Positions 11,601-21,792 of a stretch of DNA of 64,000 bases are shown piece by piece (the first letter of the stretch is position 1; every line of letters begins with the position of its first letter). The position numbers and the translations under genes were made by a program. A model generated the notes under the pieces. It ran no database searches. It had not been told where the DNA came from and saw only the letters and a list, made by a program, of their open reading frames with translations. Origin of the DNA: Paragyromitra xinjiangensis (lineage: Eukaryota > Ascomycota > Pezizomycetes > Pezizales > Discinaceae); NCBI GenBank assembly GCA_038503065.1, contig JBCAMK010000020.1:62001-126000 (forward strand), written 5' to 3'.

Positions 11601-13793
11601 AAAGCCTGCCTTTTTAAAAACCGGGACTTGTGAGATGAATGCTGTGATAGTAATATGTGAGATACTGGTAAGGATGTCAAGGGTGATGAACTAGACCTAT
11701 CACTTAAAAAACCTTAACCATACACTAGCTATAAGGGTATCCCCTGGTACGTAACCGATTGGGTTCGATATCGCACCCAAATTCTGCTACCAAAAAGTGA
11801 AAAAATGACGAATTTCTCAACAACCATGCTTCAATTAAATGTCCTAGCTAAATTAAAAACAAATTAAACCCTCTTTCATCACCTAGGCAAAGTAGATGCA
11901 CAATTTTGCTGGATTTGTAGCCTTTGTGGTACCTGTGTGCCTTTTAGGTCACCCCCTTGAGAAGCAGCTTGACTAGCAGACAATAACATAGTGCCTATCC
12001 CCTAGCATAGATCAGTGGTGCTTTTTGACATAGTGTGGAGCTGTTAGGCTATATTAGAGGCCTGCGACATGGCTAGGAACTCACAAGTTATCTCTCCTAT
12101 TGCTCATTATTATAAAATGCCATGTTTTCCGTTTTTCATTACTAGTTCCAAGAGCCCGTATATTTGTAACAAGGGAGGTAATAGTACTAACCTCTGACTT
12201 GACTTTCAAGTTAAAAAAACACCATTTATGGAACTTAAATTTCACTAGAAATGATCCTAAGTGCAGGAAATGGCAAAAAACCACGATTTTTGAAGGCATA
12301 ATAGTGACTATTGGGATAGAGAAAGGCTCAGGCCCATTACTAGTTATCAATAGGACATAAGTAAGACTCATATAGAGGTGGCGAAAGTTACCACCTAGCA
12401 TGGCTGGGGGATATATAGATGAAGGGTGGTTTTGTATGGTAAAATGAGGGTAAACTCTACAGCCCATAACACAGTCAGTAGTGGCTATGATTTTTTACAC
12501 ATGTGCTGAAGATAATATTTAGGTTATTATATGTCTCTTTATATATAATTAGGGGGGGGTCTAGATGGGTTGCTGATATGTGGTTGCCATTCTAAATTTG
12601 CTACTTGAAATCAGGTTCGATTTGGCACCAGAAATCGGTTGTTACGTACGAAGGGATACCACCAAAGAAATTTCAAAACCCCAAGGGTATTCTTATAAAG
12701 CGATACCCTTATTTTACCATACAAAAAAAGTCGGGACTGCCAAGTATACCCTTATAGACCAGATACCCTTATACGGCGAACCCTTATAATTATAGAGCGA
12801 TTGAACTGTAATACTTAATATTCGCGGTGCCAAGAGCCACAAACCCTTAAAGAAAATTTGGGATATGAGCGTATACTAGGAAAATTTAATAACAAAACCG
12901 GTGATCCTAAAGATTATTTAGTTTAACGTGCAGAGCAATGCTAGCCTTCACGCTCCACGGGGTGGGCCATGGGCACCCACCAAAAAGGACCCCCACCCCA
13001 ATTAGGGCTATGCATAGTCAACCTAGAAAGACCGAAAATTCACGCTAGCATGCAGGGTACTAAGCCTTATGAAGTGCTGGTATATGTCTAAGAGGTGATT
13101 GATGAGAGTGGCAAAAGCACTGTTAGATATTGTGGATGATTCGTTGAATGGGTGAGTGCACCGACAATTTTTTGCGGTTTTTGAAGTACCATGTTGCAAC
13201 AAGATGCCATGAACTACTCAACGGAAATAATTACTACTCAACAAAAGAGGAAGCATCATGTTTCGTCATTGTTGCTTAGGTAATAACAGTGTTTATATGT
13301 CCTCTATTGCACTAGTGCGATTAAGGTTCAGTTATGGGAGCATGGTGGATTTAGGGGTGTTGTACTGTGGGGCTCGTGGTACCCAAGAACCGCAAGAACT
13401 TGTTAGACACAACTGTACGTAGGGTATAGGAAAGTGATGCACATTCCTACTAAGCAACACCCAAACACCACCGAAACCCCTATATTTTTTCATGGTAAAC
13501 ACCTAAAGTTAACACGGATTTCGATGCTCCATCCAGCCTATTAAGATAAGGAGTGAATTATCTGGCTTTACCTTGCGAAAAACATACATCACAAGCAAAA
13601 CCTACCATGGGGGTGCCAACCACTAACCAGCTTGTGCCAGTATAATCAGTAAAAGCGGGCCGGGCCCCTTTCAATTTTTTAAATTAGAACCAAGATCTGC
13701 ACATCCTGATCGATCTTCCTACGTCAATTGGTTGTGTAGTTATAAGGAATCAATATCCTCTCTTCAAATGTGTATCACTTTCCTGCACCCTAT
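8649..13793. other. 5-kb gene-poor, AT-rich region
   Basis: No supported gene. The sequence is AT-rich, full of stops in all frames and without coding-like stretches, as in decayed transposon DNA. The only structure I see is the scattered CCCTTATA-type motif listed separately. Confidence 0.5.
11461..12790. repeat. Scattered CCCTTATA / TATAAGGG motif in two clusters
   Basis: Copies of (T)ACCCTTATA or its complement occur at about 11462, 11493, 11509, 11723, 12707, 12753, 12767 and 12780. The two denser groups (11460-11520 and 12680-12790) share a longer pattern: a TATACCCTTATAGA core followed about 10 bp later by another CCCTTATA. This looks like two diverged copies of one repeat unit, perhaps the end of a transposon. 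No terminal inverted repeats or target duplications were found. Confidence 0.35.
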
Positions 13794-14144
13794 GTACTCG
13801 TATTTGAATGACGTTTCCGAACTGGCCTGGGTCCGCATAGAGGTGCAGACCAGTAGAGGGTTAGAGAGCAGCAAATTAAGTAGCGAACTCTAGCCAGTCA
13901 GCTAGTAGTGAACAGCATGTACCTGGCCTAGCCAACAAAGTAGCAGTGAACACCATGGTCGCCCAAGTCGGGGGTTTTAGACCTCATTTGAGCCTCAGAA
14001 CTAGATATACAAGTCACATACACCCTCATTTCGACTAAGATTCACTGCTCTGTTTGCTAGAATCCGCCTCTTGCTGCTTCTCTACTGGTCTGCACCTCCA
14101 TGCGGACCCGGGCCAGTTCGGAAACGTCATTCAATTTCAAGTAC
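13794..14144. mobile_element. Non-autonomous inverted-repeat element (MITE-like), 351 bp
   Basis: The left end (13794-13858) and the right end (14080-14144) are inverted copies of about 65 bp with few mismatches. They share GTAC at the outer tip, then GAATGACGTTTCCGAACTGG, GGTCCGCAT and GAGGTGCAGACCAGTAGAG. The 220-bp centre has no coding capacity. No clear target-site duplication is seen, so exact ends and superfamily are uncertain. Confidence 0.75.
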
Positions 14145-14198
14145 AGTTACTAAGGAGTGAGTAGTTGACCCGGGTGCGCGACTGGCCCGGGAATCTCA

Positions 14199-14339
14199 GT
14201 ACTCGGGGCAGGCATAAGAAACTTGAACATGCAAGTGTGAGTTAACCAATTAATCTGCCGATGTGTGTTGGATGAGGGCGAATCAAAAATCTCTACCAAC
14301 AAGAAGTATGTTCAGGTTTCTCATGCCTACCCCGAGTAC
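14199..14339. mobile_element. Small inverted-repeat element, 141 bp
   Basis: The left end (14199-14232) GTACTCGGGGCAGGCATAAG... is repeated in inverted form at the right end (14306-14339), with about four mismatches over 34 bp. It lies only 54 bp from the 351-bp element, and both start with GTACT, so they may be related or one nested array. It has no coding capacity. Confidence 0.65.
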
Positions 14340-14702
14340 CTATCGATTTAGTATAAGGTATATGGTGCAAGAATCGAATAAGGTGTACCACTTTTAGATC
14401 GCCTGTTCAAACAAGGCCAGATTCTCAGCAAAGGTGATCTACAGAGGCATCCTCAAAACGAAAAAAAGAGCCTGTCAGAGAGTTTTATTAATTAGGTAGA
14501 TCTTCATACTTTAATGGGTAAACGTTCTCCATACCATGAACCTTTGTGAAACCATATCGCATACCATACTTGGCTGCAACATCAGTGCACAACACCCCTC
14601 TCCCACCCACCAGCTAGAGCCCCACCTTTGGTAAGAGCAATTCCACCATGGTTTTCATCAATACTAATCCTTTTACAGAGCCAAAAGAATCTGTTTCAAT
14701 CC

Positions 14703-14992
14703 GTTTTGTTTCCTCTACGGTTCCGCCGAGACCTACGGTTCCGCCGAGACCTACGGTTCCGCCGAGACCTACGGTTCCGCCGAGACCTACGGTTCCGCCG
14801 AGACCTACGGTTCCGCCGAGACCTACGGTTCCGCCGAGACCTACGGTTCCGCCGAGACCTACGGTTCCGCCGAGCAATTCCGCTGTTTTGTTTCCTCTAC
14901 CGCTCCGCCGAGCCTTATGGTTCCATCAAGCAAGCTTGCTGTTTTGTTTCCTCTACCATTCCGCCGAGCCCTACAGTTCCGCCGAGCCATCT
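14703..14992. repeat. 18-bp minisatellite with degenerate flank copies
   Basis: Nine perfect or near-perfect tandem units of ACGGTTCCGCCGAGACCT lie at 14717-14878. Further diverged copies run to 14992, including two more blocks that begin GTTTTGTTTCCTCTACC and continue CCGCCGAG. Because 18 is divisible by three and the unit lacks stops, several frames stay open (for instance VPPRPT repeats). That openness is no evidence for a gene. Confidence 0.85.
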
Positions 14993-15358
14993 GGTATTTC
15001 TCACAAAAACTAGCCAGAACCAACTCTATTTGTTACATACGGTCCTACTGGGTTTTACCAGGTACTATAAATCAAGCTGTCTCAAAGGCTTCTGTTTCCC
15101 TGACAACTTACTGAAACATTGGGATTAGGTGTAATTATCTGTGCACTACCTTCGGTAATGAAAATGTCGCCATCAAATCCTATCGGAGCAAGCGGAATAG
15201 GTAAAATCATAACATTGGATGGGAGAAAAACTTTTTGACAGTGTTATACCTATGGCTATAGGCGTGCAGTGGTCTCCCTGTTACCCTACCTACGTAGGGA
15301 GTTACCCTACCTTCCATTTGATCACCTTCCCGTCTTCGTTGGACCCCTCTGTGGCTGC

Positions 15359-15993
15359 CTGTTGCGATATTGGCCTTCCCAGCCTATTCCCAGGCAGTTA
15401 CCCTGCCTTCCCCGGTTACCCGGCCGTTACCCTGCCTTCAGCAGCGAGTAGATCGAGAAGGGGGGACACCCGCAAAATATCCGCGTCCCGGAGACTAAAA
15501 GTAACCCTTTGGTCGTCAACGGCGCCCTTCCCGCGGAACGTGACCCGGAGGGTATGTATGAGAGGTCTTCATAGGGCAACTTGGGGCGACGAGTCACGTG
15601 GGCTATTCGGATTAGTCATCAGAGGTCTCCTGCCCGCGCTACGGGGCTCCAAACACCAGCTGTCGCAACAAAACGATATCGTGTAACCACCTACTCGATC
15701 GGGCGAACGCAACCGTCGCAACCGTATCATCATCGCGGCGATCCGAAGATTACTGAACGAGGGTAAGCGTCGGAAGTTGGAGATATCGAGCCGCCACAGA
15801 TAGGATGTCGGATAAATGGATAAGCGAGTTAGTTCAATTTGTAATAGTAGATAGTTTAGTCCGTCGACCCAAGCTACAAAGAACACACAGTAGTAAAGAG
15901 GACGGGATATAAATACTCTTGCATTGGACGTCAATTCTGAGTCGATCATCATCGAGGAAGAACGAGCCTTATCAATATTATTTTGTTACCAAC
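15359..15993 (+). mobile_element. Possible solo LTR
   Basis: The segment begins TGTTGCGAT and ends TTACCAACA, so it has the TGTTG...CAACA termini typical of LTRs. A TATAAATA promoter-like site lies at 15908-15915, 78 bp before the 3' end, as in LTRs. There is no matching second LTR, no gag-pol, no primer-binding site and no target duplication in the flanks (CTGCC versus TACTT). A second pair of ends (TGTTA 15242, TAACA 16098) is equally unproven. Short repeats around GTTACCCTACC/GTTACCCTGCC lie at 15280-15440. Confidence 0.3.
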
Positions 15994-17257
15994 ATACTTT
16001 GTTCGTGATAAATTCTCCATCAGATCGAGTTGTTTAAAGATAGCCTTCGCGCTTCAACACTCGTGTCCTTCCTATTGGGAAAGTTCTTTCAACTAACAGC
16101 CACCTTTATCTCGCTTAAACTATTGTCGCTTTCACGGCTCATGTTGTTGTCGTGACGCGCGGTATTGTGCTACGGATAGTAGCCGGTCGAGTTACAGAGT
16201 CTAGAGAGCTATCTAAAGCTTCGCTTAGAATTCAGTAGTGGTGCGAAGTACCGGTCTTACAGACAGCATGAACAATAACAATGAGATTTTATGGCATAGT
16301 GATGCGGAAGTATGTATAAATGTCAGGTACATACAACTCAAAGGCTTTTTTTGACACCGCTAATCTCAAGTTTTCTTCCAGCCCAATACCCTTGATCTAC
16401 ATTAGCTATCGTCCTATCGCTTGCACTATCTATCACTCGATTTTCTTCCATCTTTTATTCCGACATGCCTACCATACCTATCCAAGTCAATCAAGTTTTT
16501 GCAACTTTTGAAGATCTGAAATTCTGTATTCAAGATTGGGCAATTGTCGATAAATTTGAGTTCCGAATGCAGTTGAAGGATGCAACCCGTGCAGATTACC
16601 GATGCAAAACTTACCGTCGAGGTGATGCTGGAAGTTGCAATTGGAGAGTTTTTGCTTCAAAGGTACCAAACAGTGACATAAAAATCGGAAAAATTATTCC
16701 TGAACACACTTGCTTGGGTTCAGCTCTCTCCATACGTGCTACCTACAATTCTCAATCTTGGCTACAGCGACAAATTCCCCGCCACATCAATGTTACCAAG
16801 CGCACTACAGCTCATGAAGTTATCAACTCCATTCAAATTCATTACCACGAACACATCAGCAAAAAAAAAATGTCGCCCCGACACTTTCCTGTCTTCTGGA
16901 AGGCCATATTCCGCCCGCTGCGTTTGTGGCCTTCCAGATCGCTTACAGCGAGCTCTTTCCAGCTGGCTGTGTGGCGCAGGCTTCAGCTCCGGCCTCCTGG
17001 CGGCTGCAGCTTAATGCGACCACCCGCACCCGGATGTGTGCAGACTTAACAAATCCAGAGGCTGCCCGATCGATTTTTTTCTAAGTCCCCGAAACTTGAC
17101 TTAAGAAAATTCACCTCGCCTCCCCTGCAAAGACTTAGCGATTTTCAAAAATCTCCAGGTCGCTTAGTCATCGCTTAGTAGTCGCCATGCCGTCGCCAAA
17201 GCAACGCCTAATAAGACACCAATCTCCACCTCTCCCGTCCTTCCTACTATTGCTTCC

Positions 17258-17320
17258 CCCTATTCCCTCCCACCCATCCCCTATTCCCTCCCACCCATCC
17301 CCTATTCCCTCCCACCCATC
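17258..17320. repeat. 21-bp tandem repeat, three copies
   Basis: Three identical units (CCCTATTCCCTCCCACCCAT plus C) in direct tandem inside the insertion; a partial fourth begins at 17321. Confidence 0.9.
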
Positions 17321-17502
17321 CCCTACCTCGCTGTACCATAGTACTTCGCTAACATCATGACTTTTAGGCTCAAAGTACCAAGCTCTGCTTGCAAAGAACC
17401 TCCTAGGTAACGTCTTGATTCCGTTTATTTGACTCCCGCTGATATGCCTCCTAGACTCGCTTCGATCCGCTTCCTCTGCTTCCGCCTAAGCGAGCTCAAT
17501 AT

Positions 17503-18602
17503 GCTGATCGATTCGCTGCTGCAGCCTCCGCTGCCTCCGCCATATGGTCGATTCGCTGCCTGAGCTTCCGCCGCCTCCGCCACAGCTGCAGCAGCCTCCG
17601 CTGCCTGCGCCATATGGTTGATTCGCTGCCTGAGCTTCCGCTGCCTCCTGGAGGTCGTCGATCTGCTGCCTGAGCTTCCGCCGCCTCCGCCACATGGTCG
17701 ATCCGCTGCCTGAGCTTCCTCCGCTTCTGCCTGAGCTTCCTCCGCTTCTGCCATATGGTCGATTCGCTTCCTGAGCTTCCGCTGCCTCCTGGAGGTCATT
17801 GATCCGCTGCCTGAGCTTCCGCCGCCTCCGCCACAGCTGCAGCAGCCTCCGCTGCCTGCGCCATATGGTCGATTCGCTGCCTGAGCTTCCGCTGCCTCCT
17901 GGAGGTCGTCGATCCGCTTCCTGAGCTTCCTCCGCTTCCGCCATATGGTCGATTCGCTTCCTGAGCTTCCGCCGCCTCCTGGAGGTCGTCGATCTGCTGC
18001 CTGAGCTTCCTCCGCCTCCGCCAATTGGTCGATTTGCTGCAGCCGCCTCCGCTGCCTGCGCCATATGGTCGATTCGCTGCCTGAGCTTCCGCCGCCTCCG
18101 CCACATGGTCGATCCGCTGCCTGAGCTTCCGCCGCCTCCGCCATATGGTCAATCCGCTGCCTGAGCTTCCGCCGCCTCCGCCATATGGTCAATCCGCTGC
18201 CTGAGCTTCCGCCGCCTTAGTCAATTGGTCGATTTGCTGCTGCAGCCTCTGCTGCCTGCGCCATATGGTCGATTCGCTGCCTGAGCCTCTGCAGCCTCCT
18301 GGAGGTCGTCGATTCGCTGCCTGAGCTTCCGCCGCCTCCTGGAGGTCGTCGATCTGCTGCCTGAGCTTCCTCCGCCTCCGCCAATTGGTCGATTTGCTGC
18401 AGCCGCCTCCGCTGCCTGCGCCATATGGTCAATTCGCTGCCTGAGCTTCCGCCGCCTCAGTCAATTGGTCGATTTGCTGCTGCAGCCTCCGCTGCCTGCG
18501 CCATATGGTCGATTCGTTGCCTGAGCTTCCGCCGCCTCAGTCAATTGATCGATTCGCTGCTGCAGCCTCCGCTGCCTGCGCCATATGGTCAATTCGCTGC
18601 TC
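17503..18602. repeat. 40-bp GC-rich minisatellite, about 1.1 kb
   Basis: An array of roughly 27 units around GCTGCCTGAGCTTCCGCCGC followed by CTCCGCCATATGGTCGATTC, with variant units (CTGCAG, AATTGGTCGATTTG, CTGGAGGTCGTC). Unit length 40 is not a multiple of three and the unit has no stops on the minus strand. All three minus frames are therefore open for long stretches, up to 255 codons; I take these as artefacts of the repeat. Confidence 0.9.
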
Positions 18603-20463
18603 AACCCCCCCCCTACCCGTAGAGTACGAAGAACAGATACATGTACATATAGAACTATATAGATCCATAGAAATAATAGAACGATTGTAAACAAGCATAT
18701 GGGCTAAAGCCTCCAAACTAGACTACAGGGTGACCTGCTGAAAATGTGATTCTGCGGCGCCGCTCTCCTCCAGATGCTCGTCAATCCTCCATGGTCGGCA
18801 GAGAATAGCACTCCCCGAACCCGGTGGCGCCCCATACCGACCTCTATGGCTGTCGCCCAGACGTGAAGAGGCAAAATTCTGACTGAGGGAAGGCTATATT
18901 CCGCCCGACATGCGGCGCCTGATGCATTGGGCGGACCGGGCGACAATCCGTTTTTTTGCTGATGCACGTCAATTATCAAGCTGTGTACAAGGCTTGTGCA
19001 ACGCTATCACACAACAAGCTTGATCATGAACAACTCGCATACCATCAACTACCTAGTTATATTATACGCCTGCAAGAACATAATCCATATGTTTATACAC
19101 ATCTTGAGACTGTTCCTGGCACAAATGATACTGACGGTTCACAAATTTTTCGTTTTCATCGGGTGTTTATTTGTCCAGCTGAGGCTCAGCTCTCTTTTCA
19201 ACAATGTCGTCATTTTGTTGCTGTTGATGGTACTTTTTGCAAAGCTCGCTATGTACAAACTTTACTTGTTGCAGTTACTATAGATGCAAACGGTCATATT
19301 GTTTTATTAGCTTGGGCAGTCGTTGAGAGTGAGAACAAAGACTCCTGGTCCTATTTCATGTATCATCTGAAGCGAGCAATACCTCAGATTTTAGATTCTA
19401 CTGTTATTAGTGACCGCGATAAGGGTTTGATTGCTGCTGAAGATGTTTTGGGACCTGGGATATCTCGTGCATACTGCTGTTTTCATCTCCGAGAGAACTT
19501 CAAGACCAGATTTGGTATTCGGTTGACAGATACTTTCTTTTGGAAGATTGCAAATTCAACAAACGAGGAGCAGTATAACACTCAAATGGAGTTACTACGC
19601 CAGCAGAAACCTAGTGCAGCTGAATATTTGGAAGGAATTGAAAGAGCTTTATGGGTTACTGCATTCTTTCAGGGCCGACGGTACGGTCACAATACATCAA
19701 ATATTGTCGAGTCATTCAACAAAACTATCCGTTTACATCGCGAGCTTCCTATTCTTGAGCTTCTCAATGAAATTTGGCACTCGCAAATGGCACTTCGATT
19801 TCAACAGTTACAACAATCCAAAAACCCTGATTATCAGTTTCTTTTTACCCCTATTTGTATCACGGAAGCACAAATTAGCAAAACTTGGGCACGGAGCAGT
19901 ACTGTACGTCTTGCTACAGTGGAACATGCTGAAGTTCAGCAGTGTACCACTCAGCCAGGCCAAGTAGAGAAAACCTACATTGTGAACTGTAAGTTTCATT
20001 GTTTGCGATTGGTATTTTTTTATTTTATACTTATTGTGCAATTACTATAGTGTCAGAAAAAACTTGTACTTGTTTACGCTTTCAAGAAAACAACATACCT
20101 TGTTCTCACGCTTATGCTTGCATATTGCAACTTGGGCAAGCTCCTATAGATTATTTTCCTACTGCGCTGTCGGTCACCACATGGCAAAATACCTATCTCT
20201 ATAATTGGAAGCCGATTAGCATTGAAAACCTGCCTGTACCTCAAAATCTCGAAAATTCATTGTGTTACCCACCTCTTACACGACGCATGGCTGGGAGACT
20301 GAAGAAAAAAAGAGCTCAAAAGGGGGATCGGGGTCTTGCAGCTTTGGTATATGCGAGAAAATTAAATGGTGAGGAGGTTTTGGAAAACAGAAAACAGAAA
20401 TGCGGGAGCTGTAAACTAGCAGCTGGCCATAATTCCAGAACATGTACTGCGGGTCATACATAG

Positions 20464-20644
20464 CTAGATTTTTTTTAAGCGACCTGAGATAGCCTATGTG
20501 TACTATTGATGCAGAATTTTTTATTTTTTAGACTAGTTCCAGCCAAGTATGGTATATGACTTAGTTCCACCTATGTTCCACCGGGCGCGCATGGTATATC
20601 AAACGTTTTCTCTACTTTAATAGAATTTTAAAATTCGGGTTTTA
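20464..20644. other. 3' flank of the MULE
   Basis: Non-coding flank; probably holds the unrecognised right end of the MULE. ATGGTATAT occurs twice (20549 and 20590). Confidence 0.3.
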
Positions 20645-21128
20645 CAGTAGCCGGCAAAAGTTCTGCAAATTAGCGGATAACAACAAAAAGGATCACCTCT
20701 TTTTCCATCACCACATAACACAACAACCAGGAAGTATGAGCACCTGCCAACTGATAGAGAAGGTAATATAATATTTTGGAATATTATTCTATATTTTCTA
20801 GCTCACTTTGAGGCAGTTTTGGGGGAGAAATTGAGTGTTGCTGTCCAGAGCTTATTGTCTCGGCAAGGCTTGGCGCCAATTTGCAGAACTTTTGCCAGCA
20901 GCAGGTTGCTTATGAAAAATCCCACTTGCAAGATTTTTCAACAATGATACTAGTAAATACCTAAGGAGTTTGAGAAATACCCTAGCCTGTGCTTTCTGTT
21001 ATTTTAGCAAAATTTAGGGAATTTTTCCCATCGATTTTGGTGGCTATATCGCTTATTTCCTGATCTCAAAAATCGGTGTTCCATCCTCGTTGCTAAGCGA
21101 ATATTTGCAGAACTTTTGCCGGCTACTG
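20645..21128. mobile_element. Tc1/mariner-type MITE, 484 bp, with TA target duplication
   Basis: The ends are perfect inverted repeats of about 26 bp beginning CAGTAGCCGGCAAAAGTTCT, flanked on both sides by TA (20643-20644 and 21129-21130). CAGT-type termini and a TA duplication are the signature of Tc1/mariner/pogo elements. There is no transposase, so it is non-autonomous. A diverged third copy of the terminal repeat (TTTGCAGAACTTTTGCC at about 20881-20897) lies inside, suggesting a nested or composite element. Confidence 0.85.
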
Positions 21129-21130
21129 TA

Positions 21131-21792
21131 GGTGGCGATACGTGTACGGCTGAAAACCCCGTGAGAAAAACAAAATTGCGACATTATGAAGTCTGAGAGC
21201 CGCAGTGCGCCGGCTTAAGCCAATCTGGCCACCATACATATGAAACCTGACATTTAGCACGGCCGTGCGCGCACACTTCCTGGCATATCATATTTTGCGG
21301 TGTCGCGGGGATTCGATACTGCAAGAATCTGTGCATGAACCCTGTGTGAATGTTATTCCTACCACGCATGCAGAGCTGAAGGTTGATCGGCCTAAATTCT
21401 TTACCCCAAATTCCCTACACGGAAATTCATGTTACTACTCAGTTGGCCTCACCCCGACTTTATAGCGCTAAATTTACTTCAGGCTGAGTTAGCTAGCATA
21501 CGACCACATATCGTTCATCAAGTTGCTTAACGGAAAAACCGCACAGATATACTCCCACATACTCCATATTTTGCGAGTCTATAGCAGTTTCTACAACGGT
21601 TTACGAGGCGGCGGGTTTCTTGGCGGGATAACCTCAAACTATCTTATTTTCTGTCTGCATTCCCGTATGTATCCTAAAAGGGGGCTTAAGCTCACTTAGA
21701 CAACTAATCATCACATGCTGATAGGACTATTACGATAAACTAGCCTCAGAATCGGTGACAGAGTAGTCTTATCCTCACATAATCTGCCCAAG
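21131..21792. other. Intergenic, promoter side of the ankyrin gene
   Basis: No gene supported. Short open frames on both strands have no family features. Confidence 0.4.

Larger units (their letters stand above)
16871..18945. mobile_element. 2.1-kb insertion inside the MULE gene, with short inverted ends
   Basis: The insert starts TGTCGCCCCG and ends CGGGCGACA, a roughly 10-bp terminal inverted repeat. Outside these, an A-run after CATCAGC (16854-16870) faces an inverted T-run before GCTGATG (18951-18964), so the inverted repeat may extend further. A 20-bp direct repeat (GGAAGGCYATATTCCGCCCG) sits near both ends at 16898 and 18888. No transposase is encoded. The interior holds a 21-bp and a 40-bp tandem array. 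It interrupts the MULE coding sequence between HEHIS and VNYQ. No certain target duplication was found, so the class is unknown. Confidence 0.65.
16465..20463 (+). pseudogene. Mutator-like (MULE) transposase gene, split by an insertion
   Basis: The 5' part (16465-16860) encodes a FAR1/MuDR-type DNA-binding region with FATFEDLKFCIQDWAI, DYRCKTYRRGDAGSCNW and EHTC. The coding sequence is then cut by a 2.1-kb insertion and resumes near 18965 with VNYQAVYKAC. Next comes the MULE transposase core, with FVAVDGTF, VISDRDKGL and an AYCCFHLRENF segment; these carry acidic residues of the expected catalytic type. A 62-nt intron (19989-20050, GTAAGT donor) precedes the SWIM zinc finger CTCLRFQENNIPCSHAYACI and a C-terminal CGSCKLAAGHNSRTC knuckle. 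Stop at 20461-20463. Apart from the insertion the frame is intact, so the element was probably active until recently. I could not identify the MULE terminal repeats. Confidence 0.88.

Noticed and set aside
14614..15128. Open frames with VPPRPT or RFRRDL repeats
   Set aside because: Produced by the 18-bp minisatellite; frames on both strands are open alike.
17425..18432. Several long minus-strand open frames encoding Ala/Glu/Arg-rich repeats
   Set aside because: The 40-bp unit has no stops on that strand, so all three frames are open. There is no start context, domain or codon signal.
14717..18602. CRISPR-like regular repeats
   Set aside because: The units are directly tandem without unique spacers, and the genome is fungal.
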